Made by a program: the position numbers and the translations under genes. From NCBI GenBank assembly GCA_022559985.1, contig JAFJTR010000002.1:1-64000 (forward strand): a stretch of 64,000 nucleotides of DNA, read 5' to 3'. The notes beneath the pieces are model-generated. The model did no database searches. It was not told the DNA's origin and was given only the letters and a program-made list of their open reading frames with translations. This document shows, in pieces, positions 42,940 through 55,232 of the stretch. Each line of letters opens with the position of its first letter. The stretch's first letter is position 1. Source of the DNA: Parastagonospora avenae f. sp. tritici 18332-5 (lineage: Eukaryota > Ascomycota > Dothideomycetes > Pleosporales > Phaeosphaeriaceae).

Positions 42940-44117
42940 CTAGTTCTCCAAAACATACCTGTACCTCGCCTTTCCATCAACCATATCGAGGACAGCCTGG
43001 TTGGCCTCCTTCATGCTACGCTTCTGGATCCACGGCTTGACCTTCTTGTCAACAGCAATCTGGAGCATCTCCGCAATCTCATCAGGCGAACCGATCGCAG
43101 AGCCACCAATCTTGATGCCACTAGCGATGAGGCTGAATGCGTTGACAGGAGGGAGGTTACCGCCGTCAGGAGCACTGAAAGAATATTAACTACCAGCCAT
43201 GCGACATTGAAGAGGGAAGATACATACCCAACCTGAATGAACGTGCCCTTGGTCTTCAACAAGCTCAAGTAATCGTTCAATGGCATCTTCTCGCTCGAGA
43301 CAGTGCACACGATCAAGTCAAGCGTCTGCGCGTTGTGCTTGGCCCATTCCTTGTCCTCGTCGGTGGAGATGTACTTGTCCGCACCAAGCTTGAGCACATC
43401 GTCGCGCTTTTCCGCTTTTCTTGAGATACCAACAACCTTGTCTGCTCCCAGTGCCTTTGCGAAGAGGACTCCGAAATGGCCTAGACCGCCGACGCCGACA
43501 ATTCCAACTGTCTTGCCGGGGCCACAACCGTAGTTCTTGAGTGGTGAAAATACGGTAATTCCACCACACAGCATGGGCGCCGCATCAGCGGAGTCAAGGC
43601 CGTCGGGGATGTTGAAGACGAAGCGGTTGTGCGTGCGGTTGTGTGTTGCGTAGCCACCATATGACTTGCCCTCGTCGCCAGGGTAGACAGAGCCGTATGT
43701 GTTGACGACACCGCGGTGGCAGTGATTCTCCAACTTCTGGGAGCAGTCTGGGCAGTCCTTCTCGAGGCAAGAGCGAGCCTGAGCGCCGACACCGACACGG
43801 TCACCCTCTTTAACGTGCTTGACGTTCTTTCCAACCTTGACGGCCTTGCCAATGATTTCGTGGCCGACGACACATGCTTGGATGGTTGTTAGTCACTTGT
43901 TATTGAGATCTGTAGAGGGAAACGTACGGTATGGAGTTGGGCCCCAGCCAGACTTGAGCATGTGCAGATCTGAGCCGCAGATACCGCAGCAGTCGATCTT
44001 GATGTCGACGTCATCCTCAGTCCACTTCTTGGGCTCGAAGTCGCCCCACTGCATCTTGCCATCGACGGAGTCCTTGTCCTTTCCGAGCCAGCCCTGGAAC
44101 TTGGTGTCTGTCGCCAT
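42940..44117 (-). CDS. Zinc-dependent NADP alcohol dehydrogenase (CAD/ADH6-7 type)
   Basis: Three exons (44117-43928, 43876-43228, 43174-42940) with 51- and 53-nt introns give 357 residues. The catalytic zinc site is seen in CGICGSDLH (C47, H52) and GHE (H69, E70, completed across intron 1). The structural zinc Cys set lies in SCLEKDCPDCSQKLENHC. The Rossmann motif is GIVGVGGLGHFG, followed by GISRKAEKRDDVLKLGAD; the Ser-Arg-Lys after the second strand favours NADP(H). This is the cinnamyl-alcohol dehydrogenase/yeast Adh6-Adh7 group, which reduces aromatic and medium-chain aldehydes. No organelle signal is seen. The gene is intact and lies 508 bp from the SDR. Confidence 0.92.
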
Positions 44118-44809
44118 TGTGGATGTAGTTGTGTTGTTAGGTAGTGTTGTTAGAAAGTTGGCAGAAGTGGAAAGCGAGGATGAAATATTGCACGCGGTTT
44201 GTTTGTTGCCCACCCCGCCCTCTCACCAAAGTTATATACCCCAATTTTCGGACCCTGAATAGCTTCCCTATGACGTTCGCACACGTACTCGTCCCTAACA
44301 AATTCCATATCCTGAAGTGTGGGTACACCCGCAGATGCCAATTGGCTACGGCAATGCCGGCGCCGTTCCCGCCATAGATAGAGCCCTTGCAGCGGACCCT
44401 AGAGAGCCGCAAGGTCGCCGCATGATCAGAAGCTGCGAAAAGTTTCGGACCTATTTACGTCATGAGTCGTAGAAATGCTCGCTGTTATCGGTTAGCGTGG
44501 GCCGGACTCATTGGCTAGAACAAAATCTTGTGAATCATGTCGGAGACAACGGAGTTAGAAAACATCCCCCGTGGGGCATGATCGGCGTTTATGTATGTTG
44601 CTGATGTGTTGTAACAATTGCTCGGAGGTTCGATGCTTTTAGGTATGGCTTGATCTGTAACTGTACCAACCTGTGGGTCGGAAGCATACATTCGTAAAAA
44701 GCGGCCGGTTCATGTCAGAAACTGATGTTGTGGGTGAACGTGATGTTCGGAATTGTAGAGTGGTGAATGTCTTTGAGTAAAAAAAGCGCTTCGCGGTGGT
44801 AATCGCAAG
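44118..44809. other. Intergenic
   Basis: Almost 700 bp with no supported gene between the ADH start and the stop of the t6A dehydratase gene. Confidence 0.4.
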
Positions 44810-46422
44810 CTACTTGAAGCGTTCATATCGCTCCTCCTCTTGCATCCTCTTGTTGACACGTTCTATAACGTCCGCATCGTACAGCTCCTCAAGCTGCTTG
44901 TTGCCCTTGAGCACCTCCTTCTCGTGCCGCCCAGCCTCCTCCTTGGTCATCAAGACGAGTTGGTTCATCTTGATTGTGCTTGCTTTCTGTCCTGGAGTGC
45001 TTTCGTCTACGAAATTCGCCGTTGGTTTTGTCCATCTGCTCAGTTGCAGGCGGGTCGATAGACTGCTGATGATGCTCCGTCCATTGTATACCTCCTCTAC
45101 GAGATAGCCGACGTCGCTTTGTGTGATAGGGATCTTCAAGCCTTGTGCATCGTGTATGAAGAGTGTTTTGGCTAGGCGTTCCTCTGAGCCCTGGAGAGCA
45201 CCCAGGATGCCATCGTACATTTTATCGCGAGACTTGGAAGGCAGATAGTCGTGTGGGTAGCCAGATATGGCAAGGATGACATGGTTAGCGACTGCAAGAC
45301 CAAAGATGGCCGGCATAGTTCCAAGCACCGGCAGGATGCGGACTCGGAAGTCTGCGAGGACACCAAGCTCTCCAACATTGCCTTTGGCGAATTCTTCTTG
45401 GGCTAGTGGTTGCAGCTCAGCCTTTCCCGGACCAGGTCTTTCGGTTGAAAATACGACTGGTATGCCATCATTGACACCCAGTAGTCGCAGCTTTCTTCGT
45501 GTCGACTTGGACAGCGGGTCGTCTGTACTTGCGGAGATATCCCCAACAAATATCCTCGTTGGGTCCGATTTGCATCCTGCGCCCATGGAAGAGATGACCT
45601 TGAGGTTGTTCTTGTAGCAGTAGTTCAACAAAGCAACCTTGCTATCGATGTTATCAATGGCATCGATGACAAAGTCTGGGTGCTGCCCGTTGAGGTCTGC
45701 TAGTTGCGCTGCAGCAGTTTGCTCACCAAAGAGCTCGTTGCGGCATTCGAAATGGGTCCATGGAGTGATTTGCTCGAGCCGTTTGCGTAGAGTATGCACC
45801 TTAGAGGTGCCAACATCGGCAAGTGTTGCAACAGCATGGCGATTGAGAGAAGAGAGAGTGACTTGGTCAAAGTCGATCAGTCGAATTTTGGCACATCCCG
45901 ACCGTGCGAGTGCTGCTGTAGCATGCGACCCAACACCACCGCAGCCGACCACAATAACGAAGGCATTCCGTAGCTTTGCTAGACCTTCGTCGGTGAGGAA
46001 GACCCTGTTCCTGGCCAGCTGTTCGAGAATAAGGTCTGTTGATATATCAGTGTCGTGCGAGTACCCGAATAAACAGATTACGCATACCGTCGTCATAGTC
46101 GCCCTTCCGTGCTCTCGCAGCTAATGCCGTACTCCGCTCGTCTTCTTTGCTTGGAGCGAATACGGTAGACGCAGCGCCGTATTCAGTCAACTTCAGATGT
46201 CAGCTATGTTATGTGGTTGTTGTTGCTCGCTTAGCTCACTCTCTGCGCGTGATGTGCATCATCAATATCTGGTATCGATCCCTTCAGTTCCGCGACTCTG
46301 TACATGCGCCTGGCTTGCTGAAATCCGAGTATAGTGCTTGCAACTACCGCACCCGATACCACTGCGGTTGTGATGAGCTGTGCATTGCGAGACTCGGTCG
46401 CCTTGGAAATCCAAGACGACAT
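44810..46422 (-). CDS. tRNA threonylcarbamoyladenosine dehydratase (TcdA/Tcd1-2 type)
   Basis: Three exons (46422-46240, 46190-46088, 46035-44810) with 49- and 52-nt introns encode 503 residues. The first exon supplies an N-terminal membrane helix (AVVSGAVVASTILGF, about 20-35), as in the yeast mitochondrial outer-membrane enzymes Tcd1 and Tcd2. The ThiF/E1-like core has the ATP loop VVGCGGVGSHATAALARSG, then IRLIDFDQVTLSSLNRHAVA, FVIDAIDNIDSKVALLNYC and the SSMGAGCKSDPTRI segment. The enzyme uses ATP to cyclise t6A at position 37 of ANN-reading tRNAs to ct6A. The C-terminal Lys/Glu-rich tail is fungal-specific. The gene is divergent from the NUC1-like gene (388 bp). Confidence 0.92.
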
Positions 46423-46810
46423 GGTATGGATGTGAAGTTAACAAAAGGAAACACCCGCTCTACAAGTACGAAGTCATCTATGTACGAAAAGGGAAGCCAG
46501 GGAGTCGGCGAACCGTGACCAGATATGTGTGACAGTGACTTGGCGGTTTGTGCGGCTCAAAGACGAGGATGCAGTGGTGAGACTAGCGCTAAAATGTTAG
46601 CTCCAGAAATATTGCGGATGACCTTCGACACAGGAATAGCCGCCAGCGAACCATACAAGCACGCCTCGACGCGTCTGAGACATCTTTCACGCGCCATTCA
46701 AGCCTCTGGTCCCGTGGGACAGTTTGGCAAACCATAAGTGGCTCCGGATCTTAGAATCCACCTTTGGGTGAAGAACACACGCTCTCAACCCTCCGACACC
46801 TACAACCACC
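46423..46810. promoter_or_regulatory. Divergent promoter region, dehydratase / nuclease
   Basis: 388 bp between two divergent starts, both for mitochondrion-associated proteins. No specific site was recognised. Confidence 0.45.
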
Positions 46811-47800
46811 ATGTCGAAGGTCACATTCGCTATCATCGCAGCAGGCGGAGCGGCAGCCGGTGCAGCAGCTACAGCCGCCCTACTCTCCACAAAGAAAGAA
46901 TCTCCCCGTCCCACAGTCACAACAACCACAACCACCGTAACCGGCCCACCTCGACCAGTTTCCTCCGTGCCCGCCATTCCCTCACCCACCGTTGCAGCCC
47001 GCAAAGCCCTCGTTGACCCCAACGGTATCTTCCAATACGGCTTCCCCGGCCCCGTAAACGATCTCCGCCCCGCCGCCTCCCTCACATCCACCTACGACCG
47101 CCGCACGCGCAACCCAGCATGGGTCGCCGAACACATCACACCCGAGTCGCTCGCGCACAGCAACGCCGACCGCAAACACAGCGTCTTCGTCGAAGACATC
47201 TCCATCCCCGAAATGTTCCGCGCAAAGCTCAAGGACTACTTCCGCAGCGGCTATGACCGCGGTCACCAGGTGCCCGCCGCCGACGCAAAGTGGAGCCAAG
47301 AAGCCATGGACGACACGTTTGCGTTGAGCAACATGTGTCCGCAGGTGGGCGACGGGTTTAATCGCGACTACTGGGCGCACTTTGAGGACTTTTGCAGGCG
47401 GCTGACGCATACTTATCCGTCGGTGCGAATTGTCACGGGCCCGTTGTATCTCCCCAAACGGGAGCAGGACGGCAAGTGGCGCGTGAGCTACGAAGTCATT
47501 GGGAACCCGCCGAATGTGGCTGTGCCGACGCATTTCTACAAGGTCATTTTCGCCGAGGATGGGAAGCTGGGGGGGAAGGTGGCGCTGGGGGCGTTTGTGC
47601 TGCCGAACGATCGCATCGCGAATACCAAGCCGTTGACGGACTTTGAGGTGCCGATTGAGGCGGTGGAGAGGGCGAGTGGGCTGGAGTTTGCGACGAAGCT
47701 GGCACCGGAGAGGCGGAAGAGGTTATGTCAGGAAGTCAGCTGCTCGACGGTTGTCAAAGAGTATGCACAGAGGCAGAAGAGCTTCGGCAAGGGACAGTGA
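46811..47800 (+). CDS. NUC1: Mitochondrial DNA/RNA non-specific endonuclease (EndoG/NUC1)
   Basis: Single-exon gene of 329 residues, the usual NUC1 length. The N-terminal hydrophobic Ala/Gly segment (FAIIAAGGAAAGAAATAALL) is a mitochondrial membrane anchor. The His-Me finger nuclease domain has the catalytic motif Y148-D-R-G-H152 with GHQVPAAD, and the metal-binding Asn region in FALSNMCPQ and GFNRDYW. PxxFYKVIF, GAFVLPND and a C-terminal helical part follow. NUC1 is held in the inner membrane or intermembrane space and acts in recombination, mtDNA turnover and apoptosis-like death. The start is fixed by the anchor and an accATGT context. The gene is intact. Confidence 0.95.
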   Translation: MSKVTFAIIAAGGAAAGAAATAALLSTKKESPRPTVTTTTTTVTGPPRPVSSVPAIPSPTVAARKALVDPNGIFQYGFPGPVNDLRPAASLTSTYDRRTRNPAWVAEHITPESLAHSNADRKHSVFVEDISIPEMFRAKLKDYFRSGYDRGHQVPAADAKWSQEAMDDTFALSNMCPQVGDGFNRDYWAHFEDFCRRLTHTYPSVRIVTGPLYLPKREQDGKWRVSYEVIGNPPNVAVPTHFYKVIFAEDGKLGGKVALGAFVLPNDRIANTKPLTDFEVPIEAVERASGLEFATKLAPERRKRLCQEVSCSTVVKEYAQRQKSFGKGQ

Positions 47801-48052
47801 GCGTCTTTGAAGATGTGATACGGCCAGACAATCTTCTTTTTATTGTCTTCTGCGATTTATTGAGCATAGCTTTGCGATCAATTGATGACGCAGCCCACTG
47901 AGGTGAGGCTTGCTTTATGAGTACAGTGTTGTACAAACATCTCGTCCCATACATGATGCCGTATCACAGGTGAGATCCCATGATTTCTACCCATACACCC
48001 AAGCCCGAAGGAAATCGTCGAAATCGTCATCCCAGCTTCCATCATTCCCACC

Positions 48053-48393
48053 CTAGATGTTCTGCACCCCATTCTGACTCTCCCGCTGTATCCTCGCCAC
48101 ATACTGCTTCGACACGGTATTCCACGCACCCATGTACTTCTCCATGCAGCTCGTGAAGCAAGTCTCCTCGCCCTTGGACAGCGAGGCATTGGGTTTCGGC
48201 ACGCAGCGCTCAAAGCAGTGCTCGTTCAGCTTCTCGACGAGCAGGCGCGCATTCTGCATCGCAGCTTCTTGCTGGATCTGGCGCATGATTTGCGTTTTGC
48301 TGGGCATATTAGCATCGTGGCGGACAATTGAGATCAGGCTGCGTACGGGTCGTTGGGGAAGGCAGACATGCCGGAAGCGCCTAATGAGTCCAT
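48053..48393 (-). CDS. TIM13: Small Tim chaperone Tim13
   Basis: Two exons (48393-48347, 48299-48053) with a 47-nt intron encode 97 residues. Twin CX3C motifs are present (CFERC and CFTSC), forming the two disulfides of small Tims. The C-terminal KYMGAWNTVSKQYVARIQ helix matches Tim13 rather than Tim8, 9 or 10. With Tim8 it forms the hexameric intermembrane-space chaperone that escorts Tim23 and other membrane proteins. The first exon supplies MDSLGASGMSAFPNDP, joined in frame to KTQIMRQIQQE. It is divergent from the lectin gene (377 bp between starts). Confidence 0.93.
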
Positions 48394-48770
48394 GGTTCTG
48401 TGTGTGGTTTGGTTTTGTGTGCGAGAGTGAATGGCTCTTGGTGTTGCAAAAAGTTGTCGACGTCAATGGGCTCCATGTCCGCACTTGTCCGCATTCTCAG
48501 TAGCGCCTGCTCCGCTGCAAGACCCCTGCACGTAATTGCGGAAAGGCCACGCTCACCACCGCGGCCAAGTTCGCGAATCTCCAAACGCTGAAACCAGTCC
48601 AATCCACTTGACTGTGTCTCGCTGTCCTCCTATTCTTCTGGCTGCACGCTTTCACTGCGCCGCTTCTTTTGTAGAAATTACCTGAAGCTTCAGGCTTCGT
48701 TTTTCTTTCATTCTTTCTGCGACTGAGCCGGGAGTGAGTAGTCGAGGGGAGGAATAGTCATTGAGCTGCC
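48394..48770. promoter_or_regulatory. Divergent promoter region, TIM13 / lectin
   Basis: 377 bp between divergent starts. A pyrimidine-rich run near 48690-48720 precedes the lectin start. No specific site was recognised. Confidence 0.4.
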
Positions 48771-49966
48771 ATGGTTTTCGCAAAGTCATGGTCGGGCTTG
48801 TGCCTGCTGGCAGGGAGTCTTACGGGCGCAGTGGCGCGGTCGGGAGGCTTGATTGAGGATCCTAACATCAAGGCTATCTCAGTGAGTGTGCTGCGTTGAT
48901 GCTTTGGGAGGTAGGTACTTTGGCTAACATGGACATAGTTACGGACACACAGCCTCGAGCCCGTAAGTCGCCCACGAATTTATACCTCGAATGCAGCCAG
49001 CGTCTAACAAGCACAGCCATACCTCGACTCGGACATGCAATCGCGATGGTGGGACTTTGGCGGAGACACCATCATCCGCACTGACAAATACGTCCGCCTC
49101 GCCTCGGACAAAGCCTCGCGCGACGGCTGGATATTCTCACGGGTCCCGTTGACCGCGACAAACTGGGAGGTACATGGCACGCATCCAATTTGTTTGTTCA
49201 CCAGCTCACGCGACTAGATCGTCTTCGAATTCCAGATCCATGGCCAGGGTAATCTCTATGGCGATGGCTTCGCCATGTGGCTCACCAAGCAGCGCGCGCA
49301 ACCTGGCAACGTCTTTGGGCACACGGACAAGTTCGAGGGCCTCGGCCTGTTCTTCGATACGTACAAGAACAACCGACCAGGCACCGTGTTCCCATACATT
49401 ATGGCAATGAATGGCGACGGACAGACCGCCTATGATAAGGACAATGACGGCAAGTCTAACGAAGTCGCCGGATGTTCTGTGAGTCTACTGAAACTCTACT
49501 CTATATCTATCAGAAGAGTGGCCACTAACATTCTATGTCACAGGCCCGCGGCATCCGCAACGCCCAAGTCCCCACCATCGCCAAACTCACCTACTTCCAG
49601 GACGAATACCTCAAGCTCGAACTCCAATACAAATCCGTGGACGAGTGGACCACCTGCTTCGACATTCCCAATTTCAAAGTCCCGCCCGTCGCATACTTGG
49701 GCTTCTCCGCTGAGACCGGCGAACTGTCCGATAACCACGACATCATTACCGTCAAGTCGCACAACCTATACAGAAAGAACCCCGGTGGGAATACTGGCGT
49801 CAATCCCAACACGGGCAAGAAGACGGCCAGCAGCATGACGCGCGAGAGGGAAAACAAGGGCAGTTGGACGTGGTTCCTGGTCAAGTTCGTCCTCTTCGGA
49901 CTCGCGCTGACGGGCGCGTACGTCGGGTACACAGTCTACCGTACCAAGCAGAGAGATCGGTTCTAG
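48771..49966 (+). CDS. L-type lectin cargo receptor (Emp47/VIP36-like)
   Basis: Five exons (48771-48881, 48939-48962, 49017-49169, 49218-49478, 49544-49966), all with phase 0 GT-AG introns, encode 323 residues. A signal peptide (about 1-23) is followed by the L-type lectin domain: LRTHSLEPPYLD, RWWDFGGDTIIRTDKYVRLA, GDGFAMWLTK, the EGLGLFFDTYKN strand with metal-binding Asp, and IRNAQVPTIAKLTYF. The luminal stalk is short. One membrane helix (WFLVKFVLFGLALTGAYVGY) ends in a short tail, TKQRDRF; the terminal Phe resembles the ER-export signal of such receptors. It is predicted to carry glycoproteins between ER and Golgi. No damage is seen. Confidence 0.92.
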
Positions 49967-51647
49967 GCGAACGACAGCGTGGAACTCGGGGGCTTATCCG
50001 AAGAATTTAGCGGTTTGCAGCTCCGGCAAAAGAAGAAGGTCAGGTTCGAAGACGAGTGTGTGAAGTTGTACAGGGTGCGCTGAATGGAGATGGGAGGATG
50101 TGCGATTGGACATATTGCTTGGGCGCATTGTTTTTGAGAGGGGAGGAGGAACCTATAGTGTATACAGCGGATAAATCCTACGTGTAAATTCTCATACCGC
50201 ACTGTTTGGGCGCGATGTGAGGTTGATGAGATGCTTATGTATCCGCTTTCTTAGAATCTCGCCTCATATAGATTGAAGAGGTAGAGTTCAGCTTAGCGGA
50301 CGTGTGCTGTAAATACAAGAAGGTTGATTTTGATGTAGCATCCGTTTTAGGTGACGCAGGTTGATAACAATGGAGTGCGTTGTTTGGTCATGATGTGCGT
50401 GATGCGTGTGTCTCCTGCTTCCTCTCCATCCCTAGAGAAAGATTGCTAACACTTGTCTGATGAACGAAGCCAAACCTTTGGAGGAGCTCCGCGGAAAGTC
50501 AATCCTCTCCGTCTGCGATTTCCTGCGTCTTTCGCCAGAACGATGTTGACGAAAGCAGGCCAATGGAGGTAAGGTGGACACACGAAAATGCAGGACTTTC
50601 CAAACTCCACCGTCATCGCGTTGATTGCGGCTTAGCGTGGGTACAGGGGGGAAGCGAAGATACTGCATTGGGGTAGTTTGAATAGGAAGTGTGGAAAGCC
50701 GCCCTGGAGTCTGGCTCTAGCGCCGTGGAAATGTTCTGAAGTAATAGCTGCCCCAACACAACGACGAGGTCTCTTTTCACGCACCACAACAGCCTTTGTT
50801 TTCCTCTAAAATTAGCCTAGATTAACTTGCAGGGTAGGCTGAGTGTATTATGAGCAAAAAAAAATTAAAAAATTCAGTGCTCTTTGGGCAGTGTGGTGGT
50901 TATACCCTCCATCAGCATGATTCCGATCATTTCGACGGCGCTAGAGTCTGGCCAAATACAGTTTGGTGTCCCTTGAGAGTTCGGATGATGTCGGGTGGAA
51001 AAGGTGGGGCTGGGATGAACTACCTAGCGTTGAGAGGAGAGGGTTCTGGGATGCATTGTATTGTTTTCATGTCTTATGGTAACATCCCAAGGGCTAGGGG
51101 TATGAGGAAGGGTAATGCTCGGGTCTTCAAATGCCTGTATCTAATTGTAATGGAGTGATTTTATTGTCTCTTGCCGGTTGAAGAATCGCTGGAGCCCCGC
51201 GCCTCGACACGTGACGCCAACCTTTGTCTTACCTCTTTCAGACCAATCGTCCGTCGTTGGCAACATGACATGACATCCTCGAAAATGTGTTATTTCTGAG
51301 CTGAAACACTGATTGGCACATGGTTGCGGCATCATCATGAATCTCGTACTAGTGAGCTGGAGGTGCAGATGGCGGGTGGCAGTGTTACTACACAACGACG
51401 TGGTTGTGGCGTGTGGCTGTACATGTGCAGCACCTGCCCACTGGAGCCCCCGATTTTGGATCTGTATTCTCGTTGCATTCATTTGTTTCGTTGCTACATT
51501 CTTCAGATCCAAGTTTTGTTTTCTTCGAAAGCTCTCTTTCAAATCTCTTTCGCATTTCGTCGCCAGCCTTCACGTATCTGTGGAGGACTCTTCTGCACAC
51601 ACATCCACCGTATAACACTCGCGATCTTTAAGCATCAACTATAGCAG
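49967..51647. other. Gene-free stretch
   Basis: About 1.7 kb without a supported gene. It includes the lectin 3' end and AT-rich sequence near 50855-50875. Confidence 0.45.
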
Positions 51648-53372
51648 TACCGCCATACCGACCGCTGGACCCAGAAGACCAACAGATTCGAGTGGCACTT
51701 TTGGAACCGGGCAGTGATAACGAAGCGATCAAAATTCGGTTACGCGTAGAAAGCCTTTATAAAGAGAATGCCGAAGAGCCACAGTTCGAAGCTCTCTCAT
51801 ACGCATGGGGCAACGAATTGTCGCCCCATACAATCCGAGTCCACGACAACGTAATATCCATTGGCCTGAAATTTGGAGCAAGCCCTTCGCCAATTTCGCT
51901 ACCCTGACAAGGAGAGGATCTTGAGGGTCGATGCTTTGTGCATCAGTTAGGCGGACGTTGTTGAACGCAATTCTCAGGTGCAACTTATGGGCCGTATCTA
52001 CTCTTCAGCAAACACAGTTTTGGTCTGGCTTGGTTAAGGAGATGAAGCTGATGAGGAGGCGATACAAATGATCCCAAAGCTGGAGCGCTGGAACTTCCGA
52101 AGGTTCCAAAACTTGGCGCGCATCTTGGAACGCCCTTGGTTCCGTCGCGTGTGGGTGGTGCAGGAGTTCGTCCTAGCCAGGAATGACCCCATGATATACG
52201 TTGGAGCATCTTCAATACCTTGGCAGGCTCTGATGAAACAGATCTCTGATACCCTGGATAGGCTATTTCCTGGGGTTCATTTTGACTCGCCAGGACCACT
52301 CCAATGTCTTTTAAACGGGCGATTCAAGAAGGCAATCAGCGGTTGCATGCAACTTAGGCGTATGAGACTTGAAGTCAAGTAAAGATTCTCAGCAAAGGTA
52401 CACGTCTCTTCATCTTTCAAAGCCACTGATCCTCGCGACAAGGCTTTCGGTATACTTGGCCTTCATCACTCCCCAACGGGCCCGATGAAGGTGAACCCTG
52501 ATTACGACAAGAGTATTTGCGAAGTACTCGTCGATACCAGTATGTCAATGATCAAGCAAAATCCTTCGGAGCTTTATGGTCGGTTTCCGCCTCATCCTTT
52601 ACGCGATGAGCACATGTCAGAGCTTTGCGGTTTCCCCGGCCTACCAAGTTGGGTCTTGGATCCAGACATAAACACGCGATACGGTGACACTGTATACAAC
52701 TACAATCAGCCAGAACACATGCTTCAGCGCTTCCGTCGTCACATGATTCACAGCTTCGAGCGTTACAGGTTTCGAATCTGCCATCGTCAACGATTTCATT
52801 CTGTAGCTCGCCTCTCTTCGGACAATGTGCTGCACTGTTGGAAAATTCATCGGGACCATCGTCGACACCTCTGGAGGGTTACTACGTAAAACGGAAGACG
52901 TCTTCATGCGCCGACACCCCATGTCGGCCGTGCTGCGCGCATTGGACAACGTCTACGAGAGTATGCTGAGACCCAGGAACCTCCATGCAGTGCATTTGTG
53001 GCGAACACTCACAGTGTCCTCACATTTTTTATCTGCAAAGAAGAATGCAGGCAGCTATTCAGGAAACAGTAGTGTCCTCTTGATAAGACAATATTCGTGA
53101 CGAGCAACAACCGTGTAGGCTTGACATATCATCCAGATATGCTCAACGGAACTCGTCCTGGCGATGTCGTTGTCGGGCTCTTTGGCGTCAATCTACCATT
53201 CGTCCTACGGCAAGTGGAACGAAGCAATCAGTATCAAATAGTAAACGTTGCAAGCGTCAGTGGCCACGACTTACATCATCCTGAGTTGGAAGAAATAGTA
53301 GACGGTACGACGGAGGATGATATCTGGGAGGATTTGGAACGGTATGGCCTGCAAGAGTATAGGATCATATGA
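51648..53372 (+). pseudogene. HET-domain pseudogene
   Basis: HET-domain motifs are spread over shifting frames: PQFEALSYAWGNE, LRVDALCIS, RIYSSANTVLVWLG, RPWFRRVWVVQEFVLARND, ATDPRDKAFGILGL, then a C-terminal PGDVVVGLFGVNLPFVLR. Lesions: a frame change near 51870-51885 (after IGLKF), TAG after LCIS (51948-51950), TAA after VWLG (52036-52038), TAA near 52380, and further frame changes near 52840 and 53100. All three stops sit where CAG or CAA would fit the family pattern. The start codon is not obvious. The copy is dead but still nearly full length, so decay is moderate. It differs from the HET gene at 21-23 kb. Confidence 0.85.
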
Positions 53373-53416
53373 GAAGTTCCATTCGTTCGTGCTTCATCAA
53401 CGCGTGACCAGTGCAT

Positions 53417-54577
53417 CTATACATGGACGATCTTCACCTCTGGTCCCTCGATCTTCTTCACCTTGCGGCCTTCCCACCAAGACATCAGTCCAGCAAACAT
53501 AGCAGAACCGCATCCCAAAGCGATGAACGTGCCTATTCAGTCAAGGATTAGTCTCGCAATTACCATCGCAGACACAGGATGCTTACCAGTAGCCCACGAC
53601 GGTCGATCGATCCTATTATACCCCCACATGAAATAGCAAAGCACAGCCTGCAGTGCCGTGTTTAACACCATCATGTCCACCACAAACGCCAACTTCCAAA
53701 GCGGTGTCGGCGGCGCCCTCACACCGTTGAACGCAACAGTGTCTTTCTCATGTTCAATAGCAATAGCTTCCGCGTATTCTTCGCCAGGCCGGAACCAGCC
53801 CTTATTCTGCTGCGTTAGACGGTACATGGCAGAATGGTCGTGAAAATGAACGACCCGGACCATCCAATACCAATCTCGAAAGCGCCACGGTGCGAGACCA
53901 AAGCCAGTGACACAGAACAATGCATTGAGGATCTGGGAGTCGATTTCGAGCCAGATCTTGCGTGGCGAGTTGTTGTCGTCGGCTGTGGGGTGGTTCATTG
54001 CTGGTGCGGCTTTGAGGAGCAGGAAGAAGAGCATGGCGCCCCATGCCTTGCTAGTCAGCGGAATTACATGCGAGAGTACCTACGGAGGACTTACAACGAT
54101 GTTCAAGAAGTAAATCGTGATGCAAAACCCCGAGAATGTCTTGAAGAACTTCCAAAACGCCTTCAACCCATTCAGAATCGTCGGTCCCCATCCTTCTTTC
54201 ACTCCAGCATCCTGCTTTTCCCGGAACGTATGAGTCCGATGGAAATGTCTTCTCCCAGCGTGTTTGGGTGTCTCCTGTTCCTCTAGTATGGGAACGGCTC
54301 CTGTTGTTGCTGATTTTACAAGTTCAAGGTCTCCATTCTGATCAGGCTTTGCTATCCGCGTCGAGTGACCATGCTCGTCGAATTCAATGTTCGATCCTCC
54401 TGTTTCTGGTTCACGCAGCTCAGTCAAGTTCGGTGCTTGTGCGATTGCTGTTCCAGCGGCTTGCCACATGCCCAATTGGGGAGAGCCATTGGCAAGAGAG
54501 ACGGATATTGCGCGTGCGCGACCAAGGAGGTCTGACACGGGTTTCTGTGCCATGCTGACTGTTGGTGTGGGAGTCAT
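53417..54577 (-). CDS. DUF2985 family membrane protein
   Basis: Three exons (54577-54095, 54046-53587, 53532-53417) with 48- and 54-nt introns give 352 residues. The N-terminal 120 residues are polar and probably disordered, with FHRTHTF near the end. Then come several hydrophobic segments: FSGFCITIYFLNIVAWGAM, ILNALFCVTGFGLAPW, LAFVVDMMVLNTALQAVLCY and FIALGCGSAMFAGLMSW. The segments FRDWYWMV and IWLEIDSQILNALFC, and a NHPTADD-type loop before them, are characteristic of fungal DUF2985 proteins. The function is unknown. The gene is convergent with the HET pseudogene, whose stop lies 45 bp away, and divergent from the glucosyltransferase. Confidence 0.82.
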
Positions 54578-55232
54578 GCTCCTTGCAATAGTGAAGTGAT
54601 TTAGAAAATTAGTGCAGGACGGTATGCGGATGATCCCTGGCGACCATCCGCGTTCGGCCGATCTACACAGTTGCCAGGGATCTGCATGGCCTAGATATAG
54701 AAAGTCTGGCGTGCAGCGTGATTGACCGGAGGAAATTCCGTGTCACAACGGACTTTTGGTAGGGCAGAGACGGCTATTCAAACTCTAGATGAACATTGAA
54801 GCATTAGGCACATCAACATCCGAATGTCAGATTCGATCGCTCGATCTTGTTTTACACGCTCTGCACACTTCTGTAGTGATACAACAACGCACACTTCTTT
54901 TGCGCGCGGCTTTTCGCACGAAATCAGGGCCGATTGATGTTGTTAAATCAGTCGTCGCGGCTCCAAGTTCTGCCCGGGGCGACCGAAGCGACTAGCGCGG
55001 CGCAATTGCGTTGAGCGTTCCGCCCGTGCTGGCCCCCCAAAGACGTTGATCGGAGTTCGCACGAGCAAGGAGCCAATCGGTTCCCGCTGATATATGTTTC
55101 ACGTGCGGAGGCTCTGGAAGCCCAAGAGCTGGGTTCTGGGGACCACGCGTCAAATGTTTGCCTGGTCGTGCTGACATAGTTTCCTTTCCTTCCTTTTGCG
55201 CGACGTCCCGCATACCAACGTCAAAGTTCACG
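54578..55232. promoter_or_regulatory. Divergent promoter region
   Basis: 655 bp between the DUF2985 gene and the glucosyltransferase. No coding sequence or specific site was identified. Confidence 0.4.
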
